DNA from: Okapia johnstoni
Taxonomy: Eukaryota > Chordata > Mammalia > Artiodactyla > Giraffidae
Assembly: GCA_024291935.2 (NCBI GenBank)
Contig: CM044321.1
Location: 60,196,985-60,260,984, forward strand
DNA: 64,000 bases
Direction: 5' to 3'
Shown here: piece by piece, positions 57,801 through 64,000 of the stretch
Layout of the letters: each line of letters opens with the position of its first letter
Position numbering within the stretch: position 1 is the first letter of the stretch
The notes under the pieces: generated by a model
What the model was told of the DNA's origin: nothing
Seen by the model: the letters and a program-made list of their open reading frames with translations, nothing else
Database searches by the model: none
Position numbers and translations under genes: made by a program

Positions 57801-60800
57801 TAGGTTTTCCGGCTCATTTTTGAGTCCTCCTTCAACAAAAATTATACACAATCAACAAGGTTGGTTCTGCGCCAGTTCTGAAGCCCACTTGCTGACCCTC
57901 GGCTGCTAGACCTGAATGGGGTCTCATGAGGACATTGGTCCAGGGAGGATCCGGGGGCGTGGCTGGAGAGAACTCCCTTATGGCCTCTGTCCTCTGTGGC
58001 CGCCTTCGGTTTCCCCCAGGGGCTTCTTTCCTGGCCTCTCTAGAAAAGTCTGCTATCCATCTTTCCTGCATGCAGGCTTCCCATCCCAGACCTGCCTTAA
58101 AAACCAGGGCTGAGGATAACACAAGGCTCTCCACCGTGAACCAAACCGCTGCTCTGGGCTTCCCAGGTGGCGCTAGTGGTGAAGAACCCTCCTGCCACTG
58201 CAGGTTGAGGTAAGAGATGGGGGTTCGATCCCTGGGTCGGGAAGATCCCCTGGAGGAGGGCACGGCAACCCACTCCAGTATTCTTGCCTGGAGAATCCCA
58301 TGGACAAGAGCCTGGAGGGCTACAGTCCATAGGATCGCGAAGAGTCAAACACGAATGAGCAACTTAGCATGCGTGCACTGCTCTTGTGATAAGCATGTCC
58401 AGCCTGCTCCTCCCACGGCACCCAGGCCTGAAGCTTTGTGTGGTTCTTTCAGATGCCCTCCTCCTTAGCTCTGCCTCTCCAAACTCCACTCTGCTTCTCA
58501 CACCCACTTTGGGCCCCATCTCTCTTCTTCCAGAAAATTCCTCCACCTGCTCATCCCGCTCATGTTTACTCCCACCCACTCACAGGGCTTAACCAGATTC
58601 AGTCTTATTCCATCACTGCTTCACATGTGTGTGTCTTATCTTTCCAACTATTTATCAGTAGAAGTGTCTACACTAGAAAGGGTACAGGTTTTAGAATCAG
58701 TTACGTATTTGTGTGTTGTGTGTGTTAGTCACTCAGTCATGTCTGGCTCTCTGCAACCCCATGGACTGCAGCCCGCCAGACTCCTCTGTCAATGGGATTC
58801 TCCAACCAAGAATACTGGAGTGGGTGGCCATGCCCTCCTCCAGGGGATCTTCCCGATCCAGGAATCAAATCCACATTTCCTGTGTCTCCTGAATTGGCAG
58901 GTGGATTCTCTACCACCGAACCACCTGGGATTCCGATGTAGCTAAGTTCAGTAAATGCTCGTTGTTTTTCCTACCTCACAGGCATGAACTCACTTCCTGT
59001 ATCTAATCCAGTTCTGGAATAAAGTACCTGCTTGGTCAATACTCACTGACTGACTCACAGGGAACACGATCAACCACATTTAATAACAGGCACTCTGCAC
59101 TGAGACTCCCAGCCCCATCACCTTGTGTAGCCTCAAGTAAACCATAATAAAGTGGGGCTTCCATTACATCTGACAGTTTTCCTATTTAAAAAAAAAAAAG
59201 TTTTCATGATAAAGTTTATCTTTTGATGAGAAGATCATTACTCCCGTGGGCCACAATTAATCAGCCTGTGCTCTAGAGTCTGGAAACTGCAACTACTAAG
59301 TCCACACACACAGTTACCGAAGCCCACATGCCCTGGAGCCTGAGCTCTGCAGAGAAGCCAGAGCACTGTAATGAAGAGGAGCCCCTGCTCACCAAAACTA
59401 GGAAAAACCCACACAGCAACGAAGACTCATCATGGTCAAAAATAGTTAAATAACTAAAATTATTTTTTAAAAAAGATCATTACTGTTAATATCTGCTCAG
59501 TTTAGTCAGCTCGGAATCAATAGAGCAACATTTTATTTTTTTAAAACATTTTTTTTGATATGGGACATTTTTAAAGTCTTTATTGAATTTGTTACAATAT
59601 TGTTTCTGTTTTATGCTTTGGTTTTTTGGTCATGAGGCATGCGGGATCTAAGTTCCCCGACCAGGGATCGAACCCACACCCCCTGCATTGGAAGGAGAAA
59701 TCTTAACCACTGGACTGCCAGGGCAGTCCTTCAACATTTCCTTTAGAAGAATGAATTTACCTACCTCCAGTTCATACCCCATCTTCTTTCTAATTTCCTT
59801 CATGTCATGGTGATACTGTTGGCGTATTTCCTCTAACTGCTTCCAATATTCCTGGAAAGCAATCCCAATTCCAAAATGTTAAATGTTTGTGAACAACTTG
59901 ACAGAATACTCTCTAGACAGCCTATGCTTTTCTTTTTATTTTATTTTTTATTTTTGGCCATACCTCGCGGCACATGGGATCTTAGTTCCCCGACCAGGGA
60001 TCGAACCCACACCCCCTGCATTGGAAGCATGGAGTGTTAACCACTGGACAGCCAGGGAAATCCCCAAGACAGCCCATGATTTTAGAAATGTGTGATACAT
60101 AGTAAGGGAAAAGTCGGTGCTCCCAAAAATGATAATCTGCCTTATACTTTGCCTGTGGTATTTCCACCAGTGAGGATAAGGTCTCTTGGAACAATCTCTT
60201 TTGTATGTATAACCCCAAATGTGTTACTGACATACAATTACTCTACATATAATCCTGTGATAGGCTGAGTTTTGTCCCCCCAAACAGATACGTTGGAATC
60301 CTAAGCCCCAGGACCCCAGAATGGGATCATATTTGGAGACAGTGTCATTGCAGAGGTGAAAAGTTAAGCTAAGATGTGGTCACAACTGGGGCAGAGTGGG
60401 TCCCTAATGCATACAGCTACTGTCCTGTTAAGAAGATGGCCAGGGACTTCTCTGGCAGGCTAGCGGTTAACACTGTGCACTTCTAATGCCAAGGACTCGG
60501 GTTTGATCCCTGGCCAGGGAACTAAGGGCCCCATGCCCTATGGTGTGGCCAAAAAAAAATAATAATAATAATAATAAATAATATATTTTTAAAAAGCAGC
60601 AGACTCTTTTTTAAAAAAAGAAGATGAAGACAGTCACACGAGGAGGCTTCCACGTCCAGTGGCAGAGACTGGAGTTGTGGCACTGCAAGTGAGGATATCT
60701 GAGCGTCACGGACCAGCTACCAGAAGCCAGCCAAAGGCAAAGAGGAACTCCCCTCCAGAGTTCAGAGGAAGCGTGGCCCTGCTGACACCTTGACTTTGGA

Positions 60801-63034
60801 CTTCAAGCCTCCAGAACTGTGAGATAGTAAATTTCTGTTGCTTCAAACTTCCCAGCATGTTGTAAGGCAGCCCAAGGGGACTAATACAAATTTCAAAAAT
60901 GTTCAGGATGGACAGTTACTTGATCAATCCGAGGTAAAAAGCCTTGTGAACTCAGCTACACTGCATTCTCTGAGAAGGTGAAATACATGTCTCTGTCTCC
61001 CCTGAGCCCCCAGCGCAGCGCATCACACCATGTGTCCAGCAAGTGTTTGTGTAGTGAGCTCTCTCGGGTGCACCACAGATGCAAAGATCAATAACACCCT
61101 GCGTGTGCGCCTGCTAAGATGCTTCAGTCATGCAACCCTATGGCCTGTAGCCCACCAGGCTCCTCTGTCCATGGGATTTTCCAAGCAAGAATACTAATAC
61201 CAGAGTGGGTTGCTGTGCCCTCCTCAAAGCAACATGGTATTACAACACAAAAGACAATGAGAGAAACACAGCGGTAGCCCCGGGAAGCAGACAGTTTCTA
61301 ACCTGTTCCTTCATTTCATTTTTCCTGAACTGCAGCCCCCAGAACCTAGGTTCTTCCCCATCGCTTCTTAGCTTCTGTCTCTGGTAGTCATTTGGCTCAG
61401 CAGAAGATGGACGAAGACCCTATTATTAGAATAAAGTAGTTTATAAAGTGTATTTGCATTCTGGAAACATCTTATGACTTGACCTGCACCTCATCCTTTA
61501 AGCAATAGTTATATTATCAATCTCACTATTTGATAATAATTATATTGAGTTTTTATTAATAGTGAGCAGAATTTTCTTAGATTAAGCACGAAACTTTTAA
61601 AAAAGTAAATGAATAAAACCATTGGTATTGTTTATTCTAAGCAATCAATATTTTATGCGACCAGGTAAGACACCTAGATTCGTTTTCTGAACTGGTAAAC
61701 TGTAATTGTGGAATCAAATATCTGTAAAAGTTCAGCAACCCTTGGAGCTTGGGATTAGGTAGGGGAAGAGAACTAAAGCTTTTGAGCAGCTCAAAATAAG
61801 AGCAATACAAATAGGATGTATATCCAATTTCACTCAGCCCCAGAATTTTGACACTATATTAAGGGTAAAGTTTAACTTTCATTTCAAATAAAATATGATA
61901 ATCCCTTTTTAAAAATGTGTAGAATTCTAATAAACTAGAATCAAAGAAAAGCAGCACTGAAGGGGATCTTGAAGCCCATCTACAGCTTTTATAGAGAAAG
62001 ATGCTAAAGTTCAGAGAGGCTGCATGTCCTGCCTAACGTCACACAGCAAGTGATGGAGCCAGGGAAGGGACTAGGCTTCTCAGACCCTAACTGAAGCCTA
62101 TTCCCAATATTCTTTTTTAGCTTTTAAAAACTAGTCTTAATCTTCTATGTGGAATGAACTTTGACTTAAGGAACCATGAATATTTGTGAACAGAGAAAGT
62201 GTTAGAAAGTTTCTGATGGCCTCATATTTGGTTTTTACTCACCAATTGCTTTTCCACTTTCAGCTTATATTGTTGAGCTTCACATTTTCTCTGAAGGTAT
62301 TCAGCAAGCCTTAGGAAAGAGAAACATTCAGCTTGAGTAGAAATTTTAACTTGTTATAGGCAGCAATTTGACAAGCAGATTTTCAGCTTCATAATGAGAT
62401 TCACAAATCACCTGTGACATTCTGAGTTCAAAGTGAAAAGCGAAAGTTGTTCAGTCCTGTCTGACCCTTTGCGACCCCATGGACTATACAGCCATGGGAT
62501 TCTCCAGGCCAGAACACTGGAGTGGGTAGCCATTCCCTTCTCCAGGGGATCTTCCCAACCCAGGGATCTAACTCAGGTGTCCCGCCCACATTACCAGAAA
62601 GAAGAAAGCAACATGAAAAATTCAAGAGTATGAATCTGTGCCCACAGTCAAATGGCAACATGAATAAGATTAGTTACATCAAACTTGAGATGAAAAAGTG
62701 TCAAGGGAACAGTAAATTAAGTATTTTAAATGAAGAGTCTGGAGATCCTTCCTGGATGTTTTAGGAGAATTTGGACGGACTTCAAAATAAATGCTGATAT
62801 AGCAAGATATATCCAGAGAACGAAAGTTTAAGTTAGACTATGACGTTACCATTGACCTGGAGGTGGACTGTGGCTTTCTTCCTGACCATAACTCTCCTCA
62901 ACTCTGCTATCTTTCTGAGGAACATGGTGGTAATTTGGTCCGTGTGCTCTCTTCCTCAACAAGTCAAGTTGAGCATAAAAATGATCATAATGTCCACACA
63001 CTGCAGCAAGCTTGGGCCTTTCTACCATTTTCAC
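39590..63034 (-). CDS. NEK5: NEK5, NIMA-related serine/threonine kinase 5 (3' part: post-kinase region and C-terminus, twelve exons)
   Basis: NEK5 is a NIMA-family kinase linked in the literature to centrosome and mitochondrial functions. Twelve minus-strand exons join without frame breaks to 1,458 nt (485 residues plus stop): 63,034-62,850; 62,309-62,243; 61,419-61,303; 59,851-59,765; 57,829-57,737; 54,773-54,693; 54,473-54,405; 52,865-52,739; 48,290-48,165; 46,419-46,282; 40,637-40,541; 39,860-39,590. The first nine match the human NEK5 sequence I remember ([47 protein letters not shown]). The last three carry an acidic tail beyond the remembered human end. The kinase domain and earlier exons are off the right edge. 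Coiled-coil potential is visible in [14 protein letters not shown]...KEIRKKM. A read-through isoform ending at 48,025 is also possible. Confidence 0.9.
40100..40135 (+). repeat. BovA tail remnant with AGC repeat
   Basis: 'caactgaagtgacttagc' followed by five AGC units. The body of the element is absent. Confidence 0.6.
40180..40350 (-). repeat. MIR SINE, antisense
   Basis: 'tatattccagtcactgccc', 'gaggtagacattatcatcatc' and 'gcccagggtctcacagct'. Confidence 0.65.
40541..40637 (-). CDS. NEK5: NEK5 exon K (97 nt)
   Basis: The acceptor TTTACCAG and a strong donor GTAAGT flank 97 nt that run from phase 1 to phase 2: [20 protein letters not shown], then [13 protein letters not shown]. The peptide is strongly acidic. 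It is too short to stand as an isolated reading frame; phase continuity with J and L supports it. Confidence 0.74.
40958..41172 (-). repeat. Bov-tA SINE, antisense, NEK5 intron
   Basis: 'tgtgctcagtcgtgtctgac' to 'gcgccacctgggaagcc'. Confidence 0.92.
41588..41708 (+). repeat. BovA SINE fragment
   Basis: 'ctggagaagagaatggcagcc' to 'gagtgagcaactaacac'. Confidence 0.88.
42385..42692 (+). repeat. L1 3'-UTR end
   Basis: 'gggaagttgctgcgtaacac', 'gggaggttcaagaagg' and 'aaatcaacacaacattgtaaag', then 'caattaaaaag'. Confidence 0.8.
43341..43490 (+). repeat. CHR-type SINE
   Basis: 'gacttccctggtggtccagtgg' to 'ggaactagatcctgcaagatgg', then an A-rich tail. Confidence 0.85.
43850..44190. repeat. Old interspersed repeat, family uncertain
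   Basis: 'attccagacacttttgcc', 'ggcttgcattctaaacag' and 'gggttttatctggagggtgag' resemble a widespread mammalian repeat. A related piece occurs at 55,915-56,240. Confidence 0.4.
44214..44440 (-). repeat. Bov-tA SINE, antisense
   Basis: 'gcatgcttagtcgctcagttg' to 'aagtcaccagggaaatccc'. Confidence 0.9.
44570..44752 (+). repeat. CHR-type SINE
   Basis: 'gggacttccctggtggcccag' to 'acagccaaataaaaaaataaat'. Confidence 0.87.
44753..46281. other. NEK5 intron J-K, repeat-poor part
   Basis: This 1.5 kb lies between the exon J donor and the CHR SINE. It is C-rich in places (45,060-45,180; 45,400-45,720), and no exon or named repeat is recognised. A 96-codon open frame with a histidine run at 44,769-45,059 is judged spurious. 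Confidence 0.45.
46282..46419 (-). CDS. NEK5: NEK5 exon J (138 nt, phase 1-1), paralogous to exon I
   Basis: Bounded by TTTTCAG and GTATGT, it encodes [20 protein letters not shown], then [20 protein letters not shown] and ANDGEC. Aligned with exon I from RRxW onward, about 12 of 24 positions are identical (RR.W...AP.TLL...A.A..TS). The exon has the same phase at both ends, so it can be skipped or duplicated without changing frame. I do not recall it in the reference human protein. Confidence 0.75.
46881..47095 (+). repeat. Bov-tA SINE
   Basis: 'gggcttcccaggtggtgctag' to 'gaactgacttagcacac'. Confidence 0.9.
47562..47755 (-). repeat. Bov-tA SINE, antisense
   Basis: 'gttgctcagtcatgtctggc' to 'taccatctgagccac'. 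Its partner at 47,812 faces it about 57 bases away. Confidence 0.92.
47812..48035 (+). repeat. Bov-tA SINE inserted at the read-through end of NEK5 exon I
   Basis: The SINE is bracketed by a 10-bp duplication TATAGGGACT (47,802-47,811 and 48,036-48,045). The right-hand copy and the SINE tail lie in the minus-strand read-through frame of exon I, and the frame's TGA (48,025-48,027) is in SINE sequence. Confidence 0.9.
48165..48290 (-). CDS. NEK5: NEK5 exon I (126 nt, phase 1-1); can also be read through as a terminal exon to 48,025
   Basis: The acceptor TTCCCAG precedes 48,290. The exon encodes [16 protein letters not shown], then [20 protein letters not shown] and CSTMPE. A donor-like AGG|GTGAGG at 48,165/48,164 leaves phase 1, which fits exon J. 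If this donor is ignored the frame stays open to a TGA at 48,025-48,027, like the human terminal exon I recall. Those last codons lie in a SINE insertion. Both splice forms may exist. Confidence 0.82.
48424..49100 (+). mobile_element. MLT1-type solitary LTR split by BovB
   Basis: The left part has 'attatgaactgaatgtttgc', 'gtgattaggtcatgagggtg' and 'agagaccccagagagctccc'. The right part resumes at 48,936 with 'atcttggactttccagcctccag' and ends near 49,090. Confidence 0.82.
48628..48935 (-). repeat. BovB LINE 3' fragment inside the LTR, antisense
   Basis: It starts 'gttgttgttcagtagctgag' and ends 'ctttaggattgactagtttg', the same 3' endpoint region as the copy at 20,636. Confidence 0.9.
49270..49382 (-). 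repeat. CHR-type SINE, antisense
   Basis: 'ttttggccacactatggctttc' to 'gaaccaccagccaagtccc'. Confidence 0.8.
49383..50361. other. NEK5 intron H-I, AT-rich sequence
   Basis: Very AT-rich and possibly a worn L1 3' flank ('gctttactagagcctttc', 'tccccaaattgttaacc'). No exon is visible. Confidence 0.4.
50362..50552 (+). repeat. CHR-type SINE
   Basis: 'gggacttccctggtggtccag' to 'cacagccataaataaataaat'. Confidence 0.87.
51585..51745 (+). repeat. L1 3'-UTR end
   Basis: 'ttcagcacagggaacactattc' to 'taacacaccattgtaatgc'. Confidence 0.75.
51880..52235 (-). repeat. MIR SINE, antisense, split by a CHR SINE
   Basis: 'tttgcaataagtctgtgtgg' and 'caggaaactgaggttcagag' lie before the insertion; 'tgagactcagagatctgaag' and 'ttccagctgggattcaaac' continue after it. 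Confidence 0.68.
52004..52127 (-). repeat. CHR-type SINE inside MIR, antisense
   Basis: A poly-T tail, then 'ggccacacagcatgtgagatc' to 'gcctaccagggaagtgcc'. Confidence 0.85.
52739..52865 (-). CDS. NEK5: NEK5 exon H (127 nt)
   Basis: It encodes [20 protein letters not shown] to [15 protein letters not shown] plus one base (phase 1), bounded by GCTTTAG and GTATGT. Human has TFEDGMKFKEYECVKEHGDY at this position. Confidence 0.9.
53378..53563 (-). repeat. Bov-tA SINE, antisense, internally deleted
   Basis: 'gttagccactcagtcatgtc' to 'agccatcagggaagcc'. About 15 bases around the usual 'ctgtccatgggattctcc' are missing. Confidence 0.88.
53865..53990 (-). repeat. L1 3' fragment, antisense
   Basis: 'gagtatagttgattaacaatg' to 'tattctttttcaatggttc'. 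Confidence 0.65.
54405..54473 (-). CDS. NEK5: NEK5 exon G (69 nt)
   Basis: Twenty-three codons, [20 protein letters not shown] then EEE, phase 0. The acceptor is TTTTAG directly before AGAGGGG; a second AG two bases on would shift the frame. The donor is GTATGC. Confidence 0.9.
54693..54773 (-). CDS. NEK5: NEK5 exon F (81 nt)
   Basis: Twenty-seven codons, [18 protein letters not shown] to KHKAQ, phase 0, bounded by GTTTCAG and GTAATA. The peptide is lysine-rich, matching human DIEKDLKQMRLQNTKESK. Confidence 0.9.
55080..55352 (+). repeat. CHR-type tRNA SINE, near full length
   Basis: 'ggggacttccctggtggtac' through 'cagagcctgtgctccgcaatg' to 'aatgcaactaaaaataaataa'. The tRNA-like B box 'gggttcgatccc' is intact. 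Confidence 0.9.
55630..55745 (-). repeat. BovA SINE fragment, antisense
   Basis: 'agtcattaagtcatgtccgac' to 'gctgccatttccttctcc'. Confidence 0.88.
55915..56240. repeat. Old interspersed repeat, family uncertain
   Basis: 'accgtggaccagacactgccc', 'cacacagcttacattttactgg' and 'cagaaggtgtttagtgctata' follow the order of a known mammalian repeat whose name I cannot fix. Confidence 0.4.
56416..56550 (+). repeat. BovA SINE fragment
   Basis: 'cctgaagaaaggaacagcaac' to 'gaacgactaacacatac'. Confidence 0.85.
56818..56985 (-). repeat. Bov-tA SINE, antisense, head truncated
   Basis: 'atgcatgctaagtcacttcag' to 'gacccagggatcaaactcgtg'. Confidence 0.88.
57385..57700. repeat. MER5/MER20-like hAT element split by a CHR SINE
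   Basis: 'cagttctcaaacttggctgcac' and 'cctgggtcccaccccagacc' precede the insertion; 'catgtggttctcctgggcaagg' follows it. Confidence 0.6.
57486..57625 (-). repeat. CHR-type SINE, antisense, 112 bases past NEK5 exon E
   Basis: A poly-T start, then 'ggagcggcaccccacgcaac' to 'ggaccaccagagagggtcc'. Confidence 0.82.
57737..57829 (-). CDS. NEK5: NEK5 exon E (93 nt)
   Basis: Thirty-one codons, [18 protein letters not shown] to EEEAPVQ, phase 0 at both ends, bounded by TTGAAG and GTGATG. Human has [18 protein letters not shown] in the same place. Confidence 0.9.
58155..58370 (+). repeat. Bov-tA SINE
   Basis: 'gggcttcccaggtggcgctag' to 'gaatgagcaacttagcatgc'. Confidence 0.92.
58712..58937 (-). repeat. 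Bov-tA SINE, antisense
   Basis: 'gtgtgttagtcactcagtcatg' to 'accgaaccacctgggattcc'. Confidence 0.92.
59255..59470 (+). repeat. CHR-type SINE, 3' part
   Basis: 'cagcctgtgctctagagtctgg' to 'catggtcaaaaatagttaaa'. The tRNA head is missing. Confidence 0.75.
59565..59732 (-). repeat. CHR-type SINE, antisense, next to NEK5 exon D
   Basis: 'tttggtcatgaggcatgcggg' to 'ggactgccagggcagtcc'. Confidence 0.85.
59765..59851 (-). CDS. NEK5: NEK5 exon D (87 nt)
   Basis: Twenty-nine codons from [16 protein letters not shown] to KKMGYELE, bounded by TTTCCAG and GTAGGT. A second GT four bases downstream (GTAAAT) is an alternative but would break the frame into exon E. An antisense CHR SINE starts about 35 bases beyond the donor. 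Confidence 0.9.
59930..60065 (-). repeat. CHR-type SINE, antisense, upstream of NEK5 exon D
   Basis: A poly-T start, then 'ggccatacctcgcggcacatg' to 'gacagccagggaaatcccc'. Confidence 0.87.
60243..60895 (+). mobile_element. MaLR/MLT1-type LTR split by a CHR SINE
   Basis: The left part has 'ataggctgagttttgtcccc' and 'atttggagacagtgtcattgc'. The right part has 'gaagacagtcacacgaggag', 'tggacttcaagcctccagaac' and 'ggactaatacaaa'. Confidence 0.78.
60443..60600 (+). repeat. CHR-type SINE inside the LTR
   Basis: 'gggacttctctggcaggctag' to 'ccctatggtgtggccaaaa', ending in AAT repeats. Confidence 0.82.
61108..61215 (-). repeat. BovA SINE fragment, antisense, just past NEK5 exon C
   Basis: 'gcctgctaagatgcttcagtc' to 'ataccagagtgggttgctg'. 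It starts about 90 bases beyond the exon C donor. Confidence 0.85.
61303..61419 (-). CDS. NEK5: NEK5 exon C (117 nt)
   Basis: Thirty-nine codons in phase 0: [19 protein letters not shown]... to FRKNEMKEQ, followed by the donor GTTAGA. This parallels human [19 protein letters not shown]. The donor is weaker than its neighbours (position +3 is T). Confidence 0.9.
61940..62110 (-). repeat. MIR SINE, antisense
   Basis: 'aaagttcagagaggctgcatg' and 'gtcacacagcaagtgatggagcc'. Confidence 0.6.
62243..62309 (-). CDS. NEK5: NEK5 exon B (67 nt)
   Basis: It completes the split tryptophan and encodes [20 protein letters not shown] then QL, followed by the donor GTGAGT. This basic, charged helix precedes the coiled-coil segment. 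It is too short to appear as a free-standing reading frame. Confidence 0.9.
62436..62585 (-). repeat. Bov-tA SINE, antisense, head truncated
   Basis: 'gcgaaagttgttcagtcctg' to 'ggatctaactcaggtgtcccg'. Confidence 0.88.
62850..63034 (-). CDS. NEK5: NEK5 exon A (185 nt)
   Basis: Acceptor CCCTCAG precedes 63,034 and the donor GTAACG follows 62,850. It encodes [17 protein letters not shown]... through ...SPPPGQW (last codon split, phase 2). The match to human NEK5 ([15 protein letters not shown]) is close. The plus-strand open frames over it are shadows. Confidence 0.92.
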
Positions 63035-63411
63035 CTGAGGGATGAAAATGAAGAGAGATTTTTTTTTTTTAAATACAGGATTAAAATCTATAATAACTGA
63101 CTGCTTGATTGTGACCATAGCTAAGACAAGGCATAGACGTTATCTTGTTGTTCTTGCTCTAGACTCGTTTTTCAGTAACCTTACAATCCCCACATCCTAG
63201 AACTGAAAAATGTTCCTAGGATTTTTCCTAGAAGCCAAAGTCCTGCAGCACCATAGTTAATAATTTTGCTCAGGTGTGAATATGAGTCATGTAACTTCAT
63301 GGCTAGTGTATCAAAAATACTTAGCGAGTATCTATCCAACCCAAGATATGAAACTAAACTGTGTTATTATTTTCTATTTTTCATAAACTTGTTTGTTGCT
63401 GTTCATATACA

Positions 63412-63548
63412 CAGGAAGATCCCCTGGAGGAGGAAACGGCAACTCACTCCAGTATTCTTGCCTGGAGAATCCCATGGACGGAGGAGCCTGGCGGGCTACA
63501 GTCTGTGGGGTTGCAAAGAGTTGGACACGACTGAGCACACACACAATA
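63412..63548 (+). repeat. BovA SINE fragment
   Basis: 'ggaagatcccctggaggagg' to 'gactgagcacacacac'. Confidence 0.88.
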
Positions 63549-64000
63549 TATATGTTAGATTAAATATGACATTATAGATATTTGACCATCTTCACTTACA
63601 AAAATGGCACATTCACGTAATACTATTCAAGTATTAAAGCAAACGTGTAAAATCCGGCTTATCAGTCTAAATACAAACTAAACACTTATTTTAATTTTAA
63701 AGTGTCAAGTCGTTTTCTTAGTTTTACGATGTTTACCTGTGTACAACCCAAAAGAAGGTACTACTAATTAGTTGAAAAATGGCTAGAAATACAGAAAAGT
63801 ATTGGAAGGAAAAAACAGCTTCTTTAGAATTTTCTCTAAAATCCCAAATGGTAATAACAACATTCAAGATGGTTCCTGTGGAGACCTCCCATTTCAGTGC
63901 ATTAGCAGAAGCTTTCAGAGGATTAAAAAACCAGCAATATGTTCCCCTAATATCATCCATCCACAAATCTTTTAGATGCTTTTTCTTGTTTTTTTTTTTT
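63549..64000. other. NEK5 intron upstream of exon A, unassigned
   Basis: AT-rich sequence with no exon matching the preceding NEK5 region. The minus-strand open frame at 63,733-63,966 has no NEK5-like residues and is treated as spurious. Confidence 0.5.

Overview
The window comes from a ruminant (pecoran) nuclear genome. It is dense with repeats found only in ruminants or cetartiodactyls: about forty Bov-tA/BovA SINE pieces, CHR-type tRNA SINEs and fragments of the BovB (RTE) LINE. These sit among older mammalian L1, L2, MIR, MaLR/MLT1-type LTRs, Tigger and hAT relics. Three genes can be read with confidence: ATP7B (minus strand, 5' end only), ALG11 (plus strand, complete coding region) and NEK5 (minus strand, 3' half). 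As I recall it, this is the same order and orientation as on human chromosome 13. Exact species is not claimed; the 18-codon ATP7B first exon and a 79-codon alternative first exon fit what I remember of sheep ATP7B, but closely related bovids should look similar.

Layout. 1-23,511 is ATP7B intron 1 (exon 2 lies beyond the left edge). It carries a strong candidate alternative first exon at 1,856-2,092 (minus) beside a GC-rich, repeat-poor stretch. The rest holds an L1 ORF2 relic broken by BovB and SINEs (11.66-15.0 kb), a Tigger1 relic broken by three insertions (19.2-21.15 kb) and an unusual AC-microsatellite/minisatellite hybrid (22.07-22.62 kb). ATP7B exon 1 coding sequence is at 23,512-23,565 (minus). 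A CpG island (about 23.4-24.75 kb) separates it from ALG11 exon 1 (ATG at 24,612, plus) and looks like a shared divergent promoter. ALG11 has four coding exons (24,612-24,655; 28,031-28,261; 30,933-31,864; 34,411-34,703) that join without a frame break into a 499-residue protein.

From 63,034 down to 39,590 on the minus strand, twelve phase-compatible exons encode the post-kinase region and C-terminus of NEK5 (485 residues in this window). The kinase domain is off the right edge. The last three exons extend past the point where the human protein, as I remember it, ends. Two adjacent exons (48,165-48,290 and 46,282-46,419) look like a tandem duplication. Reading through the donor of the first gives a human-like terminal exon whose last codons and stop lie in a SINE insertion.

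How the genes relate: ATP7B is a copper-transporting P-type ATPase of the secretory pathway. ALG11 adds mannoses 4 and 5 to the dolichol-linked N-glycan precursor on the cytosolic face of the ER. NEK5 is a NIMA-related kinase. They are neighbours, not a pathway. No RNA gene, CRISPR array, prokaryotic operon or intact transposon was found. The most notable items are the ATP7B alternative first exon and the NEK5 tail structure.
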